64,000 nucleotides of DNA from Pseudomonadota bacterium (GCA_018821535.1 JAHJLV010000053.1:124001-188000); one strand, 5' to 3'; positions 1 to 9,503 are shown, counted from the first letter of the stretch. Translations and numbers: made by a program. Notes: generated by a model from the letters alone, not told the origin.

Positions 1-30
1 CACACGAAAGAAAAGAAGAAGCAGCCTGCT

Positions 31-1650
31 ATGATTCAAAAAACAGATTTTCTGGTGATCGGAAGCGGCATAGCCGGCTTAAGCTATGCATTAAAAATTG
101 CAAAATTCGGAAAGGTAACAATTCTTACCAAAAAAAAGATTCAGCAGACCAATACCGCCCTTGCCCAGGGAGGGGTGGCAGCAGTTTTCAGTTCAATGGA
201 CTCTTTTGACCTTCATATACAGGACACTTTGAATGCAGGTGACGGCCTGTGCGATAAACAGGTTGCACAGATGGTTGTCCAGGATGGCCCTGCACGGATA
301 CGGGAGCTTGTGGACCAGGGAGCCCGTTTCAACAAAGACGGCAAAGGTGCATATGATTTTTCCCTGGGTCAGGAGGGCGGACATTCTGCAAAAAGGATTG
401 TATATGCCCATGATCTGACCGGTAAGGAAATTGAAGACACCCTGGTTAAAAATGCACAGGAAAATGAGAACATCACCATACTGGAAGATCATATTGCAGT
501 GGATCTGATTACCTTTTCCAGCAGCATAAGAAGCGGTCTTCTGGTGACCCAGAATGAAAATATCTGCTGCGGTGCATATGTCCTGAACAATAAAACCGGG
601 GAAATTGAAACCTTTTATGCCGGTATTACGCTTCTTGCCTGCGGCGGAGCCAGCAAGGTATATCTGTATACATCCAACCCGGATATTGCCACAGGAGACG
701 GAATAGCCATGGCTTACCGGGCAGGGGCATCGGTGGCCAATCTGGAATTTGTTCAGTTTCATCCCACCTGTCTGTATCATCCCGAGGCAAAGAATTTTCT
801 GATTTCAGAGGCGGTGCGGGGTGAGGGGGCATATCTTGTGGATGAAAAAGGCCGGCGGTTCATGGAAGATTATTCAAAGGACAAGGAGCTTGCCTGCAGA
901 GATGTGGTTGCCCGTGCCATTGATACCGAGTTAAAAAGGACCGGGGCAGATTCGGTTTTTCTGGATATTACCCATAAGGACCCTGATGCTGTCAGAAAAC
1001 GTTTTCCCAATATTCATGCAAAATGTCTTAAATTCGGTATTGATATCACAAAAGACCGGATTCCTGTAGTCCCGGCAGCCCATTATATGTGCGGCGGTGT
1101 CGCAACAGACCTTAATGGAAGGACTGATATTCAGCGGTTGTATGCAGTGGGAGAAACCGCCTGTACCGGATTACACGGCGCAAACCGCCTGGCATCCAAT
1201 TCACTTCTGGAGGCCCTGGTTTATTCTCACAGGGCATTCGAAGCCTCCATCGAGGAGTTTAAACAGGTGGCTGATATATTTACTGCTTCTCTGGAACCCT
1301 GGGATGAGGCGGGCACAACCAACAGTGATGAAGCGATTGTGGTGTCCCATAACTGGGATGAAATTCGTCGTCTGATGTGGAATTATGTGGGGATTGTAAG
1401 ATCAGACAAACGCCTGCAGCGGGCATTAAGACGAATCAAGAATATAAAGGAAGAAATTAATGAATATTACTGGGATTTTAAAGTCACTGCGGATTTGATT
1501 GAATTGAGAAACCTTTCTGTGGTTGCAGAGCTGATCATCCGATCTGCTCTGTTGAGAAAGGAAAGCCGGGGGCTGCATTATAATATCGAATACCCTGAAA
1601 AAAATGATGATCTCTGGCTGAAACCGACAATTTTGAAAAAAAGATTTTAA
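31..1650 (+). CDS. nadB: L-aspartate oxidase NadB
   Basis: Flavoprotein that oxidises L-aspartate to iminoaspartate, the first step of de novo NAD synthesis in the cytoplasm; in anaerobes fumarate is the usual electron acceptor. The 539-residue length is normal for the family. Visible signatures are the N-terminal FAD dinucleotide motif GSGIAG (residues 11-16), the QGGVAA segment near residue 46, the QFHPT substrate-region motif, and the HGANRLASNSLLEALV block at about residue 380 shared by the succinate dehydrogenase/aspartate oxidase flavoprotein family. The helical C-terminal domain typical of NadB is present, and its lack of an extended succinate dehydrogenase-type tail argues against SdhA/FrdA. 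The ATG is preceded by a purine-rich AAGAAG stretch. It converges with menG two bases downstream; nadA and nadC are not in the window. Confidence 0.95.
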   Translation: MIQKTDFLVIGSGIAGLSYALKIAKFGKVTILTKKKIQQTNTALAQGGVAAVFSSMDSFDLHIQDTLNAGDGLCDKQVAQMVVQDGPARIRELVDQGARFNKDGKGAYDFSLGQEGGHSAKRIVYAHDLTGKEIEDTLVKNAQENENITILEDHIAVDLITFSSSIRSGLLVTQNENICCGAYVLNNKTGEIETFYAGITLLACGGASKVYLYTSNPDIATGDGIAMAYRAGASVANLEFVQFHPTCLYHPEAKNFLISEAVRGEGAYLVDEKGRRFMEDYSKDKELACRDVVARAIDTELKRTGADSVFLDITHKDPDAVRKRFPNIHAKCLKFGIDITKDRIPVVPAAHYMCGGVATDLNGRTDIQRLYAVGETACTGLHGANRLASNSLLEALVYSHRAFEASIEEFKQVADIFTASLEPWDEAGTTNSDEAIVVSHNWDEIRRLMWNYVGIVRSDKRLQRALRRIKNIKEEINEYYWDFKVTADLIELRNLSVVAELIIRSALLRKESRGLHYNIEYPEKNDDLWLKPTILKKRF

Positions 1651-1652
1651 CC

Positions 1653-2348
1653 TTAAACCCGGGTTCCGATGAACAGGGTGACAATTCCCAGCGTCATTTG
1701 TTTGAATTTAATCTGTTTGAATCCAGCCTGTTTCATCAATCCGGAAAACGCATCTGCAGATGGAAATTTCAACACCGATTCCGGCAGGTAGCTGTAGGCA
1801 TCCTGATCTTTTGAAAAAAAAGAGCCGACAAGCGGCAGGATTTTTTGAAAGTATAGAAGATACAGCGCTTTGAGCCATCCTTTGTCAGGAGTGCTCAGTT
1901 CAAGTACTGCAAGACGTCCTCCGGGTTTCAACACTTCATAAAAGGCGTGAAGCGCTTGTTGGCGGTTCATGATATTCCGGATTCCAAAAGCGATAAATAC
2001 GGCATCAAAATGCATTGATCTGAAAGGCAGATTCAGTGCATCCGCGTTTAGAAGACTGATATTTTTTTTATTTTTAATTTTTGCCCTGCCCAGGCGCAGC
2101 ATGCCATAGGAAAAATCAAGGCCGGTAATGGAGATCTGTTTTGAAAGCTGTTTGTCGGCTTCCAGTGAAACATCACAGGTCCCGCAGGCCACATCCAGTA
2201 TTCTGCAGTCTTTTTCAAGGGTTGCCGCCTGAACCATCTGCTTGCGCCAGACCGTATCCTGGCCAAGGCTTAAAAGTCGGTTTAAAAAATCATATTTGGG
2301 GGCGATTTTGTCAAACATTCCTTTGACAAAATCAAGTTCTTTATTCAT
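1653..2348 (-). CDS. menG: Demethylmenaquinone methyltransferase (MenG/UbiE family)
   Basis: SAM-dependent C-methyltransferase that converts demethylmenaquinone to menaquinone, the membrane quinone of sulfate reducers. The N-terminal FDKIAPKYDFLNRLLSLGQD block and the later FGIRN motif are family hallmarks. I start it at ATG 2348 (MNKELDF...), which has AGGTG just upstream; an in-frame TTG at 2369 would add seven residues with no better ribosome site. Odd point: SAM motif I reads DVACGTCD where the family usually has GTGD, so the third glycine position is cysteine. That is a seen substitution of unknown effect. The gene is convergent with nadB (2-base gap) and divergent from dnaJ. With no ubiquinone genes in view, the menaquinone role is preferred over UbiE proper. 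Confidence 0.9.
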   Translation of the reverse strand: MNKELDFVKGMFDKIAPKYDFLNRLLSLGQDTVWRKQMVQAATLEKDCRILDVACGTCDVSLEADKQLSKQISITGLDFSYGMLRLGRAKIKNKKNISLLNADALNLPFRSMHFDAVFIAFGIRNIMNRQQALHAFYEVLKPGGRLAVLELSTPDKGWLKALYLLYFQKILPLVGSFFSKDQDAYSYLPESVLKFPSADAFSGLMKQAGFKQIKFKQMTLGIVTLFIGTRV

Positions 2349-2487
2349 CTTGCACCTGTATATTGACAACCAGAATTTGTGAGTTAGTTTAAGTTATTTT
2401 TCAAGGTGGTTTGAACACGTATCACAACACAGGAAAGAATACAATTAAAACAACGGTTGATAAAAAGGTAAGGCGGCTGGGATTTAT

Positions 2488-3582
2488 ATGAGTGAAAAAA
2501 GAGATTATTATGAAATACTTGGTGTTGACAGGAATGTTCAAAAGGCTGAATTAAAAAAAGCATACCGGAAACTTGCCATAAAATTTCATCCAGATAAGAA
2601 CCCGGACAATAAAGAAGCCGAAGAAAAATTTAAAGAAGCATCAGAAGCCTATGAAGTGCTCAATGATGATAACAAGCGCCAGATTTATGACCAGTTCGGG
2701 CATAGGGGTTTAGAGGGCGCAGGTCATTCAGGCCCCAGCGGTTTTGAAGATATCTTTTCAAGTTTCGGGGATATTTTTGAAGATTTTTTCGGTTTTGGCG
2801 GCAAACGGGGCAACCGGGTTCAAAGAGGTTCCGATCTTCGTTATGATATGACCATTGATTTTATGGAAGCCGCGTTTGGAACAGAAAAAACAATAACCAT
2901 CCCAAAGCGGGTCCAGTGTGATGAGTGCAAAGGCTCAGGATGCGCTGACGGGTCAACTCCCCAGACGTGTTCGCAGTGTCATGGTTCCGGCCAGTTCATC
3001 CAGAATCAGGGTTTTTTCAAAGTCAAGACCACCTGCCCGTACTGCAAAGGACAGGGCGCAATCATTTCAGATCCCTGCCGCAAATGCAGGGGCCAGGGAA
3101 GGGTTGAAATCACCCGCAAGGTTCAGGTGAAAATTCCGGCCGGTGTGGATGTGGGTTCAAAATTGCGGCTGAATGGAGAAGGTGAAGCCTCGCCATCTGC
3201 TGATGGTCCTCCCGGGGATCTGTACGTTGTGATCAATGTAAAACCACATAAATTTTTTCAGCGGGATCATGTTGATATTATCTGTGCAATTGATATCTCA
3301 TTTATTCAGGCTGCTCTGGGAGATGAAATTACTATCCCGACCCTTGTGGGGGAGAAAAAACTTAAAATCCCTAAAGGCACGCAGTATGGAGAGATATTTA
3401 AACTCAACGGAGAGGGTATTGCTTCTTTGAGAACCGGTCAAAGAGGGGATCAGATTATCAAAGTGATCATAAAAACACCGACCAAACTGAACCAGAAGCA
3501 AATCGCATTATTAAAAGAATTTGATAAGCTGGATTCAAATAAAATATCCAATAAACTCAAAAATTTATTCAAGAATATTTAA
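2488..3582 (+). CDS. dnaJ: Chaperone DnaJ
   Basis: Co-chaperone that delivers unfolded clients to DnaK and stimulates its ATPase. The 364 residues show the full type I order: J domain (about 5-70) with the HPD tripeptide at 34-36, a Gly/Phe-rich linker (about 75-115), a zinc-binding domain from about residue 144 with four CxxCxGxG repeats ([32 protein letters not shown]), then the two C-terminal beta domains. The ATG is not adjacent to dnaK or grpE here, which is unusual but not rare. It lies 14 bases upstream of queD, so the two may be co-transcribed. No CIRCE or other heat-shock operator was recognised in the 139-base gap back to menG. Confidence 0.96.
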   Translation: MSEKRDYYEILGVDRNVQKAELKKAYRKLAIKFHPDKNPDNKEAEEKFKEASEAYEVLNDDNKRQIYDQFGHRGLEGAGHSGPSGFEDIFSSFGDIFEDFFGFGGKRGNRVQRGSDLRYDMTIDFMEAAFGTEKTITIPKRVQCDECKGSGCADGSTPQTCSQCHGSGQFIQNQGFFKVKTTCPYCKGQGAIISDPCRKCRGQGRVEITRKVQVKIPAGVDVGSKLRLNGEGEASPSADGPPGDLYVVINVKPHKFFQRDHVDIICAIDISFIQAALGDEITIPTLVGEKKLKIPKGTQYGEIFKLNGEGIASLRTGQRGDQIIKVIIKTPTKLNQKQIALLKEFDKLDSNKISNKLKNLFKNI

Positions 3583-3596
3583 GGGCCATATACAGT

Positions 3597-3977
3597 ATGT
3601 TTGAATTGAAAGTAAAAACACGCTTTGCCGGGGCGCATCAACTCACCATGGTGGGGCAGAAATGTGAAAATCTGCATGGCCATAACTGGAATGTGGAAGT
3701 GTGCGTTCAGGGCGAAAATTTGAACTCAGCCGGTGTCCTGGCTGATTTCGGTGATATCAAAAAAGCGGTCCGGCAGGTGGTCAAGGGTGAACTGGATCAT
3801 AAATTTTTAAATGAGCTTGAGATGTTTGAAGGTGTGCAGCCGACCTCTGAACGGATTGCGGTATACATTGCCAATCGGGTCCAGACCCTGCTCAATGAAA
3901 ACGCACTGGAAAAAATCAGGGTGTCCCGGGTGATGGCCTGGGAATCAGAGGATGCCTGCGCCACCTATCTGCCGTAA
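3597..3977 (+). CDS. queD: 6-carboxytetrahydropterin synthase QueD-type protein
   Basis: Member of the 6-pyruvoyltetrahydropterin synthase fold; QueD makes 6-carboxy-5,6,7,8-tetrahydropterin in queuosine (tRNA) biosynthesis. At 126 residues it has the usual QueD size. The zinc histidines are visible as GAH (His14) and HGH (His27, His29), and the catalytic cysteine as Cys23 in the KCENLHGHNW block. The glutamate near the C-terminus in AWESEDACATY fits the family's substrate-binding residue. It starts 14 bases after dnaJ. The other que genes are not in the window, so QueD rather than another PTPS homologue is inferred from length and motifs. Confidence 0.9.
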   Translation: MFELKVKTRFAGAHQLTMVGQKCENLHGHNWNVEVCVQGENLNSAGVLADFGDIKKAVRQVVKGELDHKFLNELEMFEGVQPTSERIAVYIANRVQTLLNENALEKIRVSRVMAWESEDACATYLP

Positions 3978-4098
3978 AAAAACAAGATTTTTTTGATGAA
4001 TGCGATTAATAAAATAGCAAATAATTACTCCTTGCTTTGACATATGAATCTTGCTAAAAATCAGGAGTTTATAAAATTTTATCAAGAGAGGAAAAATT

Positions 4099-5280
4099 AT
4101 GAGAGATGTTGTTATAGTAAGCGGCGCCAGAACTGCCATCGGAAGTTATATGGGATCACTTGCCGGGAAAACTCCGGTTGAACTGGGGGTGACAGTTTTG
4201 AACGGCGCAATTGAAAAAGCCGGAATTGATAAAAACCTTATTGAAGAAGTGGTTTGCGGACAGTGTAATCAGGCAGGTTCTCCGGGAAATACGGCCCGCC
4301 ATATTTCCATGGGAGCCGGGATTCCGGTGGAAGCGTTTGCTTTTACAGTTCATCAGCAGTGTGCATCCTCCATGAGAGGGGCAGAACTGCTTTCCCAGGA
4401 AATCATGCTGGGAAAAATTGATGTGGGCGCTGTTGTCGGTGTGGAAAGCATGAGCAATGCCCCGTATCTTCTGATGAATGCCCGTAAAGGGTATCGTCTG
4501 GGAGATGGTGAAAATATTCAGGACAGTCTGATGATCGGGGGACTTGTGGATGCCCTGCTGGGATATCATATGGGGGTTACTGCCGATAATATTGCTTCAA
4601 AATATGGCATTTCCCGTGAAGAACAGGATGAATGGGCATTGATGAGCAACCAGAGAGCTGTTCATGCCATTTCCCAGGGCTGGTTCAAAGATGAGATCAT
4701 CCCGGTGGAAATAAAGACCCGAAAAGGCATGGTGATGTTTGATACAGATGAACACCCTAAAGCAGACACCAGTCTGGAAGCCCTTGGAAAACTTCGTCCG
4801 GTTTTCAAAAAAGAGGGTACAGTGACTGCCGGCAATGCATCCGGCCTGAATGATGCCGGTTCCTGCCTGATCATGATGAGTGCGGATAAAGCAAAAGAAC
4901 TGGGTATTACTCCGATTGCCAGAGTGGTTTCTTCAGCCCCGGGTTCATGTGAGCCTGAAATTATGGGAATGGGTGTGGTTCCGGCAGTTTATAATGCCTT
5001 GAAATTTGCAGATATGAAACTTTCTGATGTGGATTATTTTGAATTTAACGAAGCATTTGCAGCCCAGGTGATTGGCTGTAACCGTGAATTTAAACTGGAT
5101 AAGGAAAACATCAATGCTGTGGGGTCTGGTATCGGGCTTGGCCATCCTGTCGGGGCAACCGGTGCCCGCTTGATTGTGACCATGATCAACCAGCTTAAAC
5201 GCCGCGGTCAAAGATTCGGCTGTGCATCCCTGTGTGCCAGCGGTGGCCCGGGACATGCATTTATTGTAGAAGCACTTTAA
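4099..5280 (+). CDS. Acetyl-CoA acetyltransferase (thiolase)
   Basis: Thiolase that condenses or cleaves acyl-CoA (acetoacetyl-CoA to two acetyl-CoA, or the reverse). The 393 residues carry the nucleophilic Cys88 in HQQCASS, the active-site histidine in GLGHPVGATGAR (about 345-356), and the second catalytic cysteine in CASGGPGHA near the C-terminus. The last motif is CASGGPG where the most common form is CGGGGxG. A clear ribosome site (AGAGAGGAAA) precedes the ATG. A perfect 11-bp inverted repeat lies just after the stop codon. A second thiolase of about 416 residues is encoded at 30.4 kb; the two are paralogues. Acetyl-CoA C-acetyltransferase is the most likely activity, but chain-length preference cannot be read from sequence. 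Confidence 0.92.
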   Translation: MRDVVIVSGARTAIGSYMGSLAGKTPVELGVTVLNGAIEKAGIDKNLIEEVVCGQCNQAGSPGNTARHISMGAGIPVEAFAFTVHQQCASSMRGAELLSQEIMLGKIDVGAVVGVESMSNAPYLLMNARKGYRLGDGENIQDSLMIGGLVDALLGYHMGVTADNIASKYGISREEQDEWALMSNQRAVHAISQGWFKDEIIPVEIKTRKGMVMFDTDEHPKADTSLEALGKLRPVFKKEGTVTAGNASGLNDAGSCLIMMSADKAKELGITPIARVVSSAPGSCEPEIMGMGVVPAVYNALKFADMKLSDVDYFEFNEAFAAQVIGCNREFKLDKENINAVGSGIGLGHPVGATGARLIVTMINQLKRRGQRFGCASLCASGGPGHAFIVEAL

Positions 5281-5296
5281 ATTATGTGTTGAAACA

Positions 5297-5330
5297 GGGC
5301 GTATCAGTAATTTTTTATTCTGATACGCCC
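5297..5330. terminator. Perfect 11-bp stem-loop between convergent genes
   Basis: GGGCGTATCAG (5297-5307) and CTGATACGCCC (5320-5330) are exact reverse complements around an AT-rich 12-base loop. It sits between the 3' ends of the thiolase and the aldolase, the expected place for a shared 3' end. Neither side has a strong T-run, so intrinsic termination is likely but not certain; an mRNA-stabilising 3' hairpin is the alternative. Confidence 0.6.
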
Positions 5331-5337
5331 AATGAAT

Positions 5338-6288
5338 TTATATCATTTCCGGCGTATTGGTCATTTGCCTGTAGAATTCAAGAAGGTCATTTTTCTTTTC
5401 TGATTCCATCAGTGCCATGGCAGCCCGGGGATGCTGATTGAGTACGCCTGAGATCATATAAGGAATAAAATAGCCCCAGTCAATTTTTTCCCTCAAGGGA
5501 AGGATATGTTTTTCCACCACCGCAATAAGCGGTTCAACATTGAATTTGGGATTTTTAAGAAAAGACAGCAGCAGTTCCAGCGGACAGTTTCCAGCGCCGC
5601 GGCCGATTCCGTATAAACTGGCATCCAGATAATTGATCCCGTTGATGATGGATGAAATGGTATTTGCAAAAGCAAGCTGCTGGTTATTATGGGTATGAAT
5701 GCCTATGGTTTTACCCGGCAGCCGCTCCATATATTTTTGAGACAGCGCATCAATGTCTTCTGAGTAGAAAGCACCAAAACTGTCCACCAGATAGATGACG
5801 GGAACCCGGCTTTTGTTCAGATCTTCAAGTGCCTCGTTCAGATCTCTTGGGCCGACAGTGGAAACAGCCATCAGATTAATGGTGGTTTCATAGCCTTTAT
5901 CCATGCAGTGATGGGCAAGATCAACAGCCTTGTCCACCTGGTGTACATAACAGGCCACCCGTATCATGTCCAGAGAGCTTTCAGAGCAGACCGGAATATC
6001 ATCATAGGCGATCCTGCCGATATCCGCCATGGCAGACAGTTTGATTTTCCGTTCTCCGTTTCCGATTGCTTTTTGAATGTCTTTTTCAGAACAGAATTTC
6101 CATGGTCCGAATTCTTCCCTGCTGAATGACTTTTCAGAGCTCAGATAACCGATTTCCATATAATCAATGCCAGCTTCTGTGTTTGCGTCATAGACAGCTT
6201 TGACAAAATCATTGCTGAACTGCCATTTGTTCATCAGCCCGCCGTCTCTGACAGTGCAGTCTAACACTTTTATTTCCGGTCTAAACAT
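5338..6288 (-). CDS. DRE-TIM metallolyase family aldolase (HMGL-like)
   Basis: Catalytic TIM-barrel of the HMG-CoA lyase / 4-hydroxy-2-oxovalerate aldolase / homocitrate synthase superfamily. The DCTVRDGG motif at residues 10-17 supplies the catalytic Arg and metal-binding Asp, and IGIHTHNN near residue 197 supplies the His-x-His metal ligands. The protein has 316 residues and no C-terminal LeuA-type regulatory or DmpG-type dimerisation domain that I can see, so the substrate is open. It is the last gene of a minus-strand run, 76 bases after a KDPG/KHG aldolase. Two aldolases of different folds in a row suggest a shared 2-oxo-acid pathway; that is inference. No acetaldehyde dehydrogenase partner is nearby, which argues against a canonical 4-hydroxy-2-oxovalerate aldolase. 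Confidence 0.8.
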   Translation of the reverse strand: MFRPEIKVLDCTVRDGGLMNKWQFSNDFVKAVYDANTEAGIDYMEIGYLSSEKSFSREEFGPWKFCSEKDIQKAIGNGERKIKLSAMADIGRIAYDDIPVCSESSLDMIRVACYVHQVDKAVDLAHHCMDKGYETTINLMAVSTVGPRDLNEALEDLNKSRVPVIYLVDSFGAFYSEDIDALSQKYMERLPGKTIGIHTHNNQQLAFANTISSIINGINYLDASLYGIGRGAGNCPLELLLSFLKNPKFNVEPLIAVVEKHILPLREKIDWGYFIPYMISGVLNQHPRAAMALMESEKKNDLLEFYRQMTNTPEMI

Positions 6289-6364
6289 CTTGATGCCTCC
6301 TGTTCTGATTAATCAATACATAGTTTTAATATTGTTAAATACCGATTGTACTGCATCCCTGGTA

Positions 6365-6994
6365 CTATTCTGGTATTTTCGTCCATGGTATACATCTGGC
6401 AATGAAATCACTTACATTCCGGGACAGTTGATTTATATTCCGGTCTGCCAGTGCAGATTTTCCGAAAAGAGAACTGCTGACACCCACAGCTTTGGCCCCT
6501 GCTGAAAAATAGTCACCTAAATTTTCCAGGGTAACACCGCCCACGGCAACAAAATCGATCTGGTCAAAAGGACCTTTGAGTTCTTTTATGTACTGAGGGC
6601 CGAATGTGCTGCATGGAAAAATTTTGACCATATCAGCGCCGGCATTCCAGGCATTGTAGACCTCTGTGGGTGTAAAAGCACCGGAAATTATGGGAATGTT
6701 CTGGGCCATGGCAAATTCAATCACCGGGATATTCAAATTGGGGGTGACAAAGAACATGGCACCGGCATCAGCGGCTTTTCGGGCATCGTTCAGGTTGCAC
6801 ACGGTTCCTGCGCCTAATAATTTGCCTTGGGGAACTGATGTGCGTGCTTCGTAGATCATCTGGGCTGCCAAAGCAGTGTTCATTGTTATTTCAATGGCCT
6901 GAAGGCCGGCTTTAAATGAAACATCCATGATTTCGTTAAAGAATGAAGCATTTACACCTCTCAAAATTCCAATGGCCGGCATATCCAGTTTCAT
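6365..6994 (-). CDS. eda: KDPG/KHG aldolase (2-keto-3-deoxy-phosphogluconate / 4-hydroxy-2-oxoglutarate aldolase)
   Basis: Class I (Schiff-base) aldolase cleaving 2-keto-3-deoxy-6-phosphogluconate or 4-hydroxy-2-oxoglutarate to pyruvate plus an aldehyde. From the ATG at 6994 it has 209 residues, the normal size. GILRG near the N-terminus, the catalytic glutamate in AIEITMNT, and the Schiff-base lysine in MVKIFPCSTFGP (about residue 125) are all present. A longer frame reaching 7081 overlaps the upstream gene; 6994 is chosen because AAGGA lies just upstream and MKLDMPAIGILRG matches the family start. It begins 13 bases after the ATP-grasp gene, so it is probably in the same operon. No Entner-Doudoroff dehydratase is adjacent. 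Confidence 0.88.
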   Translation of the reverse strand: MKLDMPAIGILRGVNASFFNEIMDVSFKAGLQAIEITMNTALAAQMIYEARTSVPQGKLLGAGTVCNLNDARKAADAGAMFFVTPNLNIPVIEFAMAQNIPIISGAFTPTEVYNAWNAGADMVKIFPCSTFGPQYIKELKGPFDQIDFVAVGGVTLENLGDYFSAGAKAVGVSSSLFGKSALADRNINQLSRNVSDFIARCIPWTKIPE

Positions 6995-7007
6995 TTGAGC
7001 GTTCCTT

Positions 7008-7964
7008 TTATTCCAGTGCGGTTGAGTGCTTGAAATGATGAATGGCAAACTGAATTTTGTCATCAATGGATTCCAGTTCATGATGATGGGCTTCCACCAG
7101 CTTTAAGCGTGTTAATAATCCAGCCTGATTGGCAATCTGGATATTCAGTCCGGGACGGGCATTAAGCTCCAGAATCATCGGTCCTTTGTCTTTATCCAGA
7201 ACAATATCCACGCCCTGGTATGCAAGGCCTGTCATTTCATAGCACCTGGAGGAAAGATTGAGTAATTTTTCCCAGAAAGGAATTCTAATATCGGATACCG
7301 GATACCCGGTATCCGGATGGTTTGTGATAATGGTATCTTTCCAGACAGCAGAAAGTGTGATGCCGGTTGCGATATCAATTCCTGCACCGATAGCGCCCTG
7401 ATGGAGGTTGGCTTTGCCATCTGACATTCTGGTGGGAAGGCGGACCATGGACATTACCGGGATGCCGAAGAAAACAATAATCCGGATATCCGGAACCCCA
7501 AGATAGGAAATGGGTTCGAATATCAGGTCCGGCTGTATCCGGTATTCGATGATGGCATTGTCAGTTTGTCCGCCAAGACTGTACAGGCCGCTGAGAATAT
7601 TGGAAATATGATATTTAATTTCATCTGATGTGATAAAATCGCCGCTGGCTTTCTGATACATATCCCTTACATGATTTGAAATCACCACAATCCCGTTTCC
7701 GCCGCTTCCGCGGGCAGGTTTAATCACAAAGGAAGGCAGATCTTTTATCATATCATCAAAATCCTGGATCTGGCGCTCGATTTCTATGACAGCATAAAGC
7801 TCCGGTACCGGAATGCCGGCTTCAATGGCAAGCTGTTTTGTCTTTAATTTATTATCAACAATGGGATATTTGTTCCGGGCATTGTATTTGAGAGTATAAT
7901 TCGCATTCCGTTTGTTGATGCCCAGAATCCCTTTTTGAGAAAGTTGTTTATATAATTGAAACAT
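7008..7964 (-). CDS. Alpha-L-glutamate ligase-like ATP-grasp protein (RimK-related)
   Basis: ATP-grasp ligase of the RimK-related family (known as alpha-L-glutamate ligase-like, TIGR02291 type), expected to form an amide or peptide bond with ATP. Motifs seen: the ATP-grasp nucleotide loop VIKPARGSGGNGIVVI at about residues 82-97 and the Mg-binding MILELNARPGLNIQ near residue 270. The 318-residue length is typical. The start codon overlaps the stop of the preceding membrane-protein gene (TAATG), implying translational coupling. With the upstream 7TM/inactive transglutaminase protein and retropepsin-like protein it forms a conserved three-gene set whose substrate is not established. It is a cytoplasmic enzyme with no signal peptide. 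Confidence 0.88.
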   Translation of the reverse strand: MFQLYKQLSQKGILGINKRNANYTLKYNARNKYPIVDNKLKTKQLAIEAGIPVPELYAVIEIERQIQDFDDMIKDLPSFVIKPARGSGGNGIVVISNHVRDMYQKASGDFITSDEIKYHISNILSGLYSLGGQTDNAIIEYRIQPDLIFEPISYLGVPDIRIIVFFGIPVMSMVRLPTRMSDGKANLHQGAIGAGIDIATGITLSAVWKDTIITNHPDTGYPVSDIRIPFWEKLLNLSSRCYEMTGLAYQGVDIVLDKDKGPMILELNARPGLNIQIANQAGLLTRLKLVEAHHHELESIDDKIQFAIHHFKHSTALE

Positions 7965-9493
7965 TATCTTTTTTTCCTGGCAAATTCCTTGAAGCGGTAA
8001 AGCTCAACCAGCCTGAATCCTGAATAGCGCCCCAGCAGAAGGGTTATGCCAAAGAGAATAAAAAGCAGCTCCGGGAAAAAAAACATGGTATGTTCAATAA
8101 TATGGTTTTTGATGACATAATAGATTACAGCAGATACAGCCAATGTCCCGACACCCTGGCTCAGCGCTTCTCCGGGACCTCTTTCGTCCCAGAGTATGGA
8201 CATTCTTTCTATTGCCATGGATAAAATAACAATGGGAAAAAGAGAGACGGATAACCCAAGGGGCAGTCCCATATTATAGGTGAAGATATTTAACCCGGCA
8301 ATGATGATAATGACAGCGATCAATATCGCAGACAGCCGGGGGACAACCAGCAGTTTTAAATTTTCCAGATAGAATCGAATGGCCAGACCTATGGAAATAA
8401 CAAGGGAAAACAGGATGATTCCCCACAGCAGTTGAGTTTCTCTGAAAGACAGCGCAATCAGAACCGGCATGAAGGTGCCGAATGTTTTGATGCCGATAAT
8501 ATTTCTGAAAATCACCACCAGAAGAGCACCCAGAGGAATCAGCAGAATGACACGGTAGATGATCTGGTTCTGGATGGGAAGATTCAGCAGGGAGAATTTT
8601 AAAAAATGGGGGGCCGTAAGTTTGCTCTGCACAATGGCGCTTTGAATGGCTTTTGTCTCATTTTTCTGGGCCGTCACCTGGATCTGGGAATTTGTTCCTC
8701 CCCGGATTTTATACATAGGCTCAGAACCTCTCCACCAGGCAATATAGCTTTCCGGGATATCTCCACCGAAAGTGCCCGGATTGTAGCTTGTCCATTTTCT
8801 CTGGTGATATACTTCCAGCCAGCTGACCATTTTTACCTGAATAATTTCTTCTCTCAGATCAAAACCATGAACCACCTGGGCCGGAATGCCGGCCAATGCC
8901 AATAACTCAACTGCTGTTTCAAGTTTTCTGGTCGTTGAAGCAGCATCTTTTCCTAACAACAGAGCAATGTTTTCATCTGTCTTCGCCTGGTTCAGGCGCT
9001 TGAATAAATTTCCAATAACGGTATTCAAGTCGGCTGAATGTTCATAAACATCATTCCATAATCTGTTTGCAGCGCTTAAATAAGGCTCCTCAAGCGGTGA
9101 TGCTGATATTTTTTCAGGTTTTAATCTGGTATGTTTTTTCCCGGCAGTTTTTTGTACAAGAACCCGGTAGTAGAGGTGTTGTCTTCCATTGACTTTCCGG
9201 ATGGACCAGACGGCTTTTCTGTTATTGTTCTTTTTTTCTGTGACCAGACCGTATTTTCCTGACAGAAAATGCTCTGAATTGATGGTGAAATTTTCAGATT
9301 CTCCGGCCAGAAACAGGCTGGCTTTTAAGGGTTTGTCCTCAGCATCCACTGACAGTCTGATTTCAATATCCCAGAAACTGGAGGTCTTGTCAGGGGTAAT
9401 GGGGAAATTCAAAAAATGATATTTATAGATGAAAATTGCAGACCCGAGACATATCAGAATCCCGGACAAAACAAAGAGTTGAATTTTTTTCAT
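7964..9493 (-). CDS. Inactive transglutaminase fused to seven-transmembrane domain
   Basis: Membrane protein of the inactive-transglutaminase/7TM family. Residues about 5-25 form an N-terminal membrane anchor. A periplasmic segment follows, with a transglutaminase-like core at about 160-260 (LLALAGIPAQVVHGFD, then SWLEVYHQRKWTSYNPGTFG). At least six or seven hydrophobic helices lie between about 310 and 500. The catalytic triad looks lost: the Cys position reads AAST, the His position is SW instead of HAW, and the Asp position is NPG instead of DP. That matches the family's inactive label. It overlaps the ATP-grasp gene by one base and follows the retropepsin gene by ten. A role in presenting or sensing a periplasmic peptide is inference. 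Confidence 0.88.
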   Translation of the reverse strand: MKKIQLFVLSGILICLGSAIFIYKYHFLNFPITPDKTSSFWDIEIRLSVDAEDKPLKASLFLAGESENFTINSEHFLSGKYGLVTEKKNNNRKAVWSIRKVNGRQHLYYRVLVQKTAGKKHTRLKPEKISASPLEEPYLSAANRLWNDVYEHSADLNTVIGNLFKRLNQAKTDENIALLLGKDAASTTRKLETAVELLALAGIPAQVVHGFDLREEIIQVKMVSWLEVYHQRKWTSYNPGTFGGDIPESYIAWWRGSEPMYKIRGGTNSQIQVTAQKNETKAIQSAIVQSKLTAPHFLKFSLLNLPIQNQIIYRVILLIPLGALLVVIFRNIIGIKTFGTFMPVLIALSFRETQLLWGIILFSLVISIGLAIRFYLENLKLLVVPRLSAILIAVIIIIAGLNIFTYNMGLPLGLSVSLFPIVILSMAIERMSILWDERGPGEALSQGVGTLAVSAVIYYVIKNHIIEHTMFFFPELLFILFGITLLLGRYSGFRLVELYRFKEFARKKR

Positions 9494-9503
9494 TGTTTAT
9501 CCA

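Noticed and set aside
193-780. Minus-strand 195-codon open frame inside nadB
   Set aside because: It is the antisense shadow of a well-supported flavoprotein gene with no family signature of its own.
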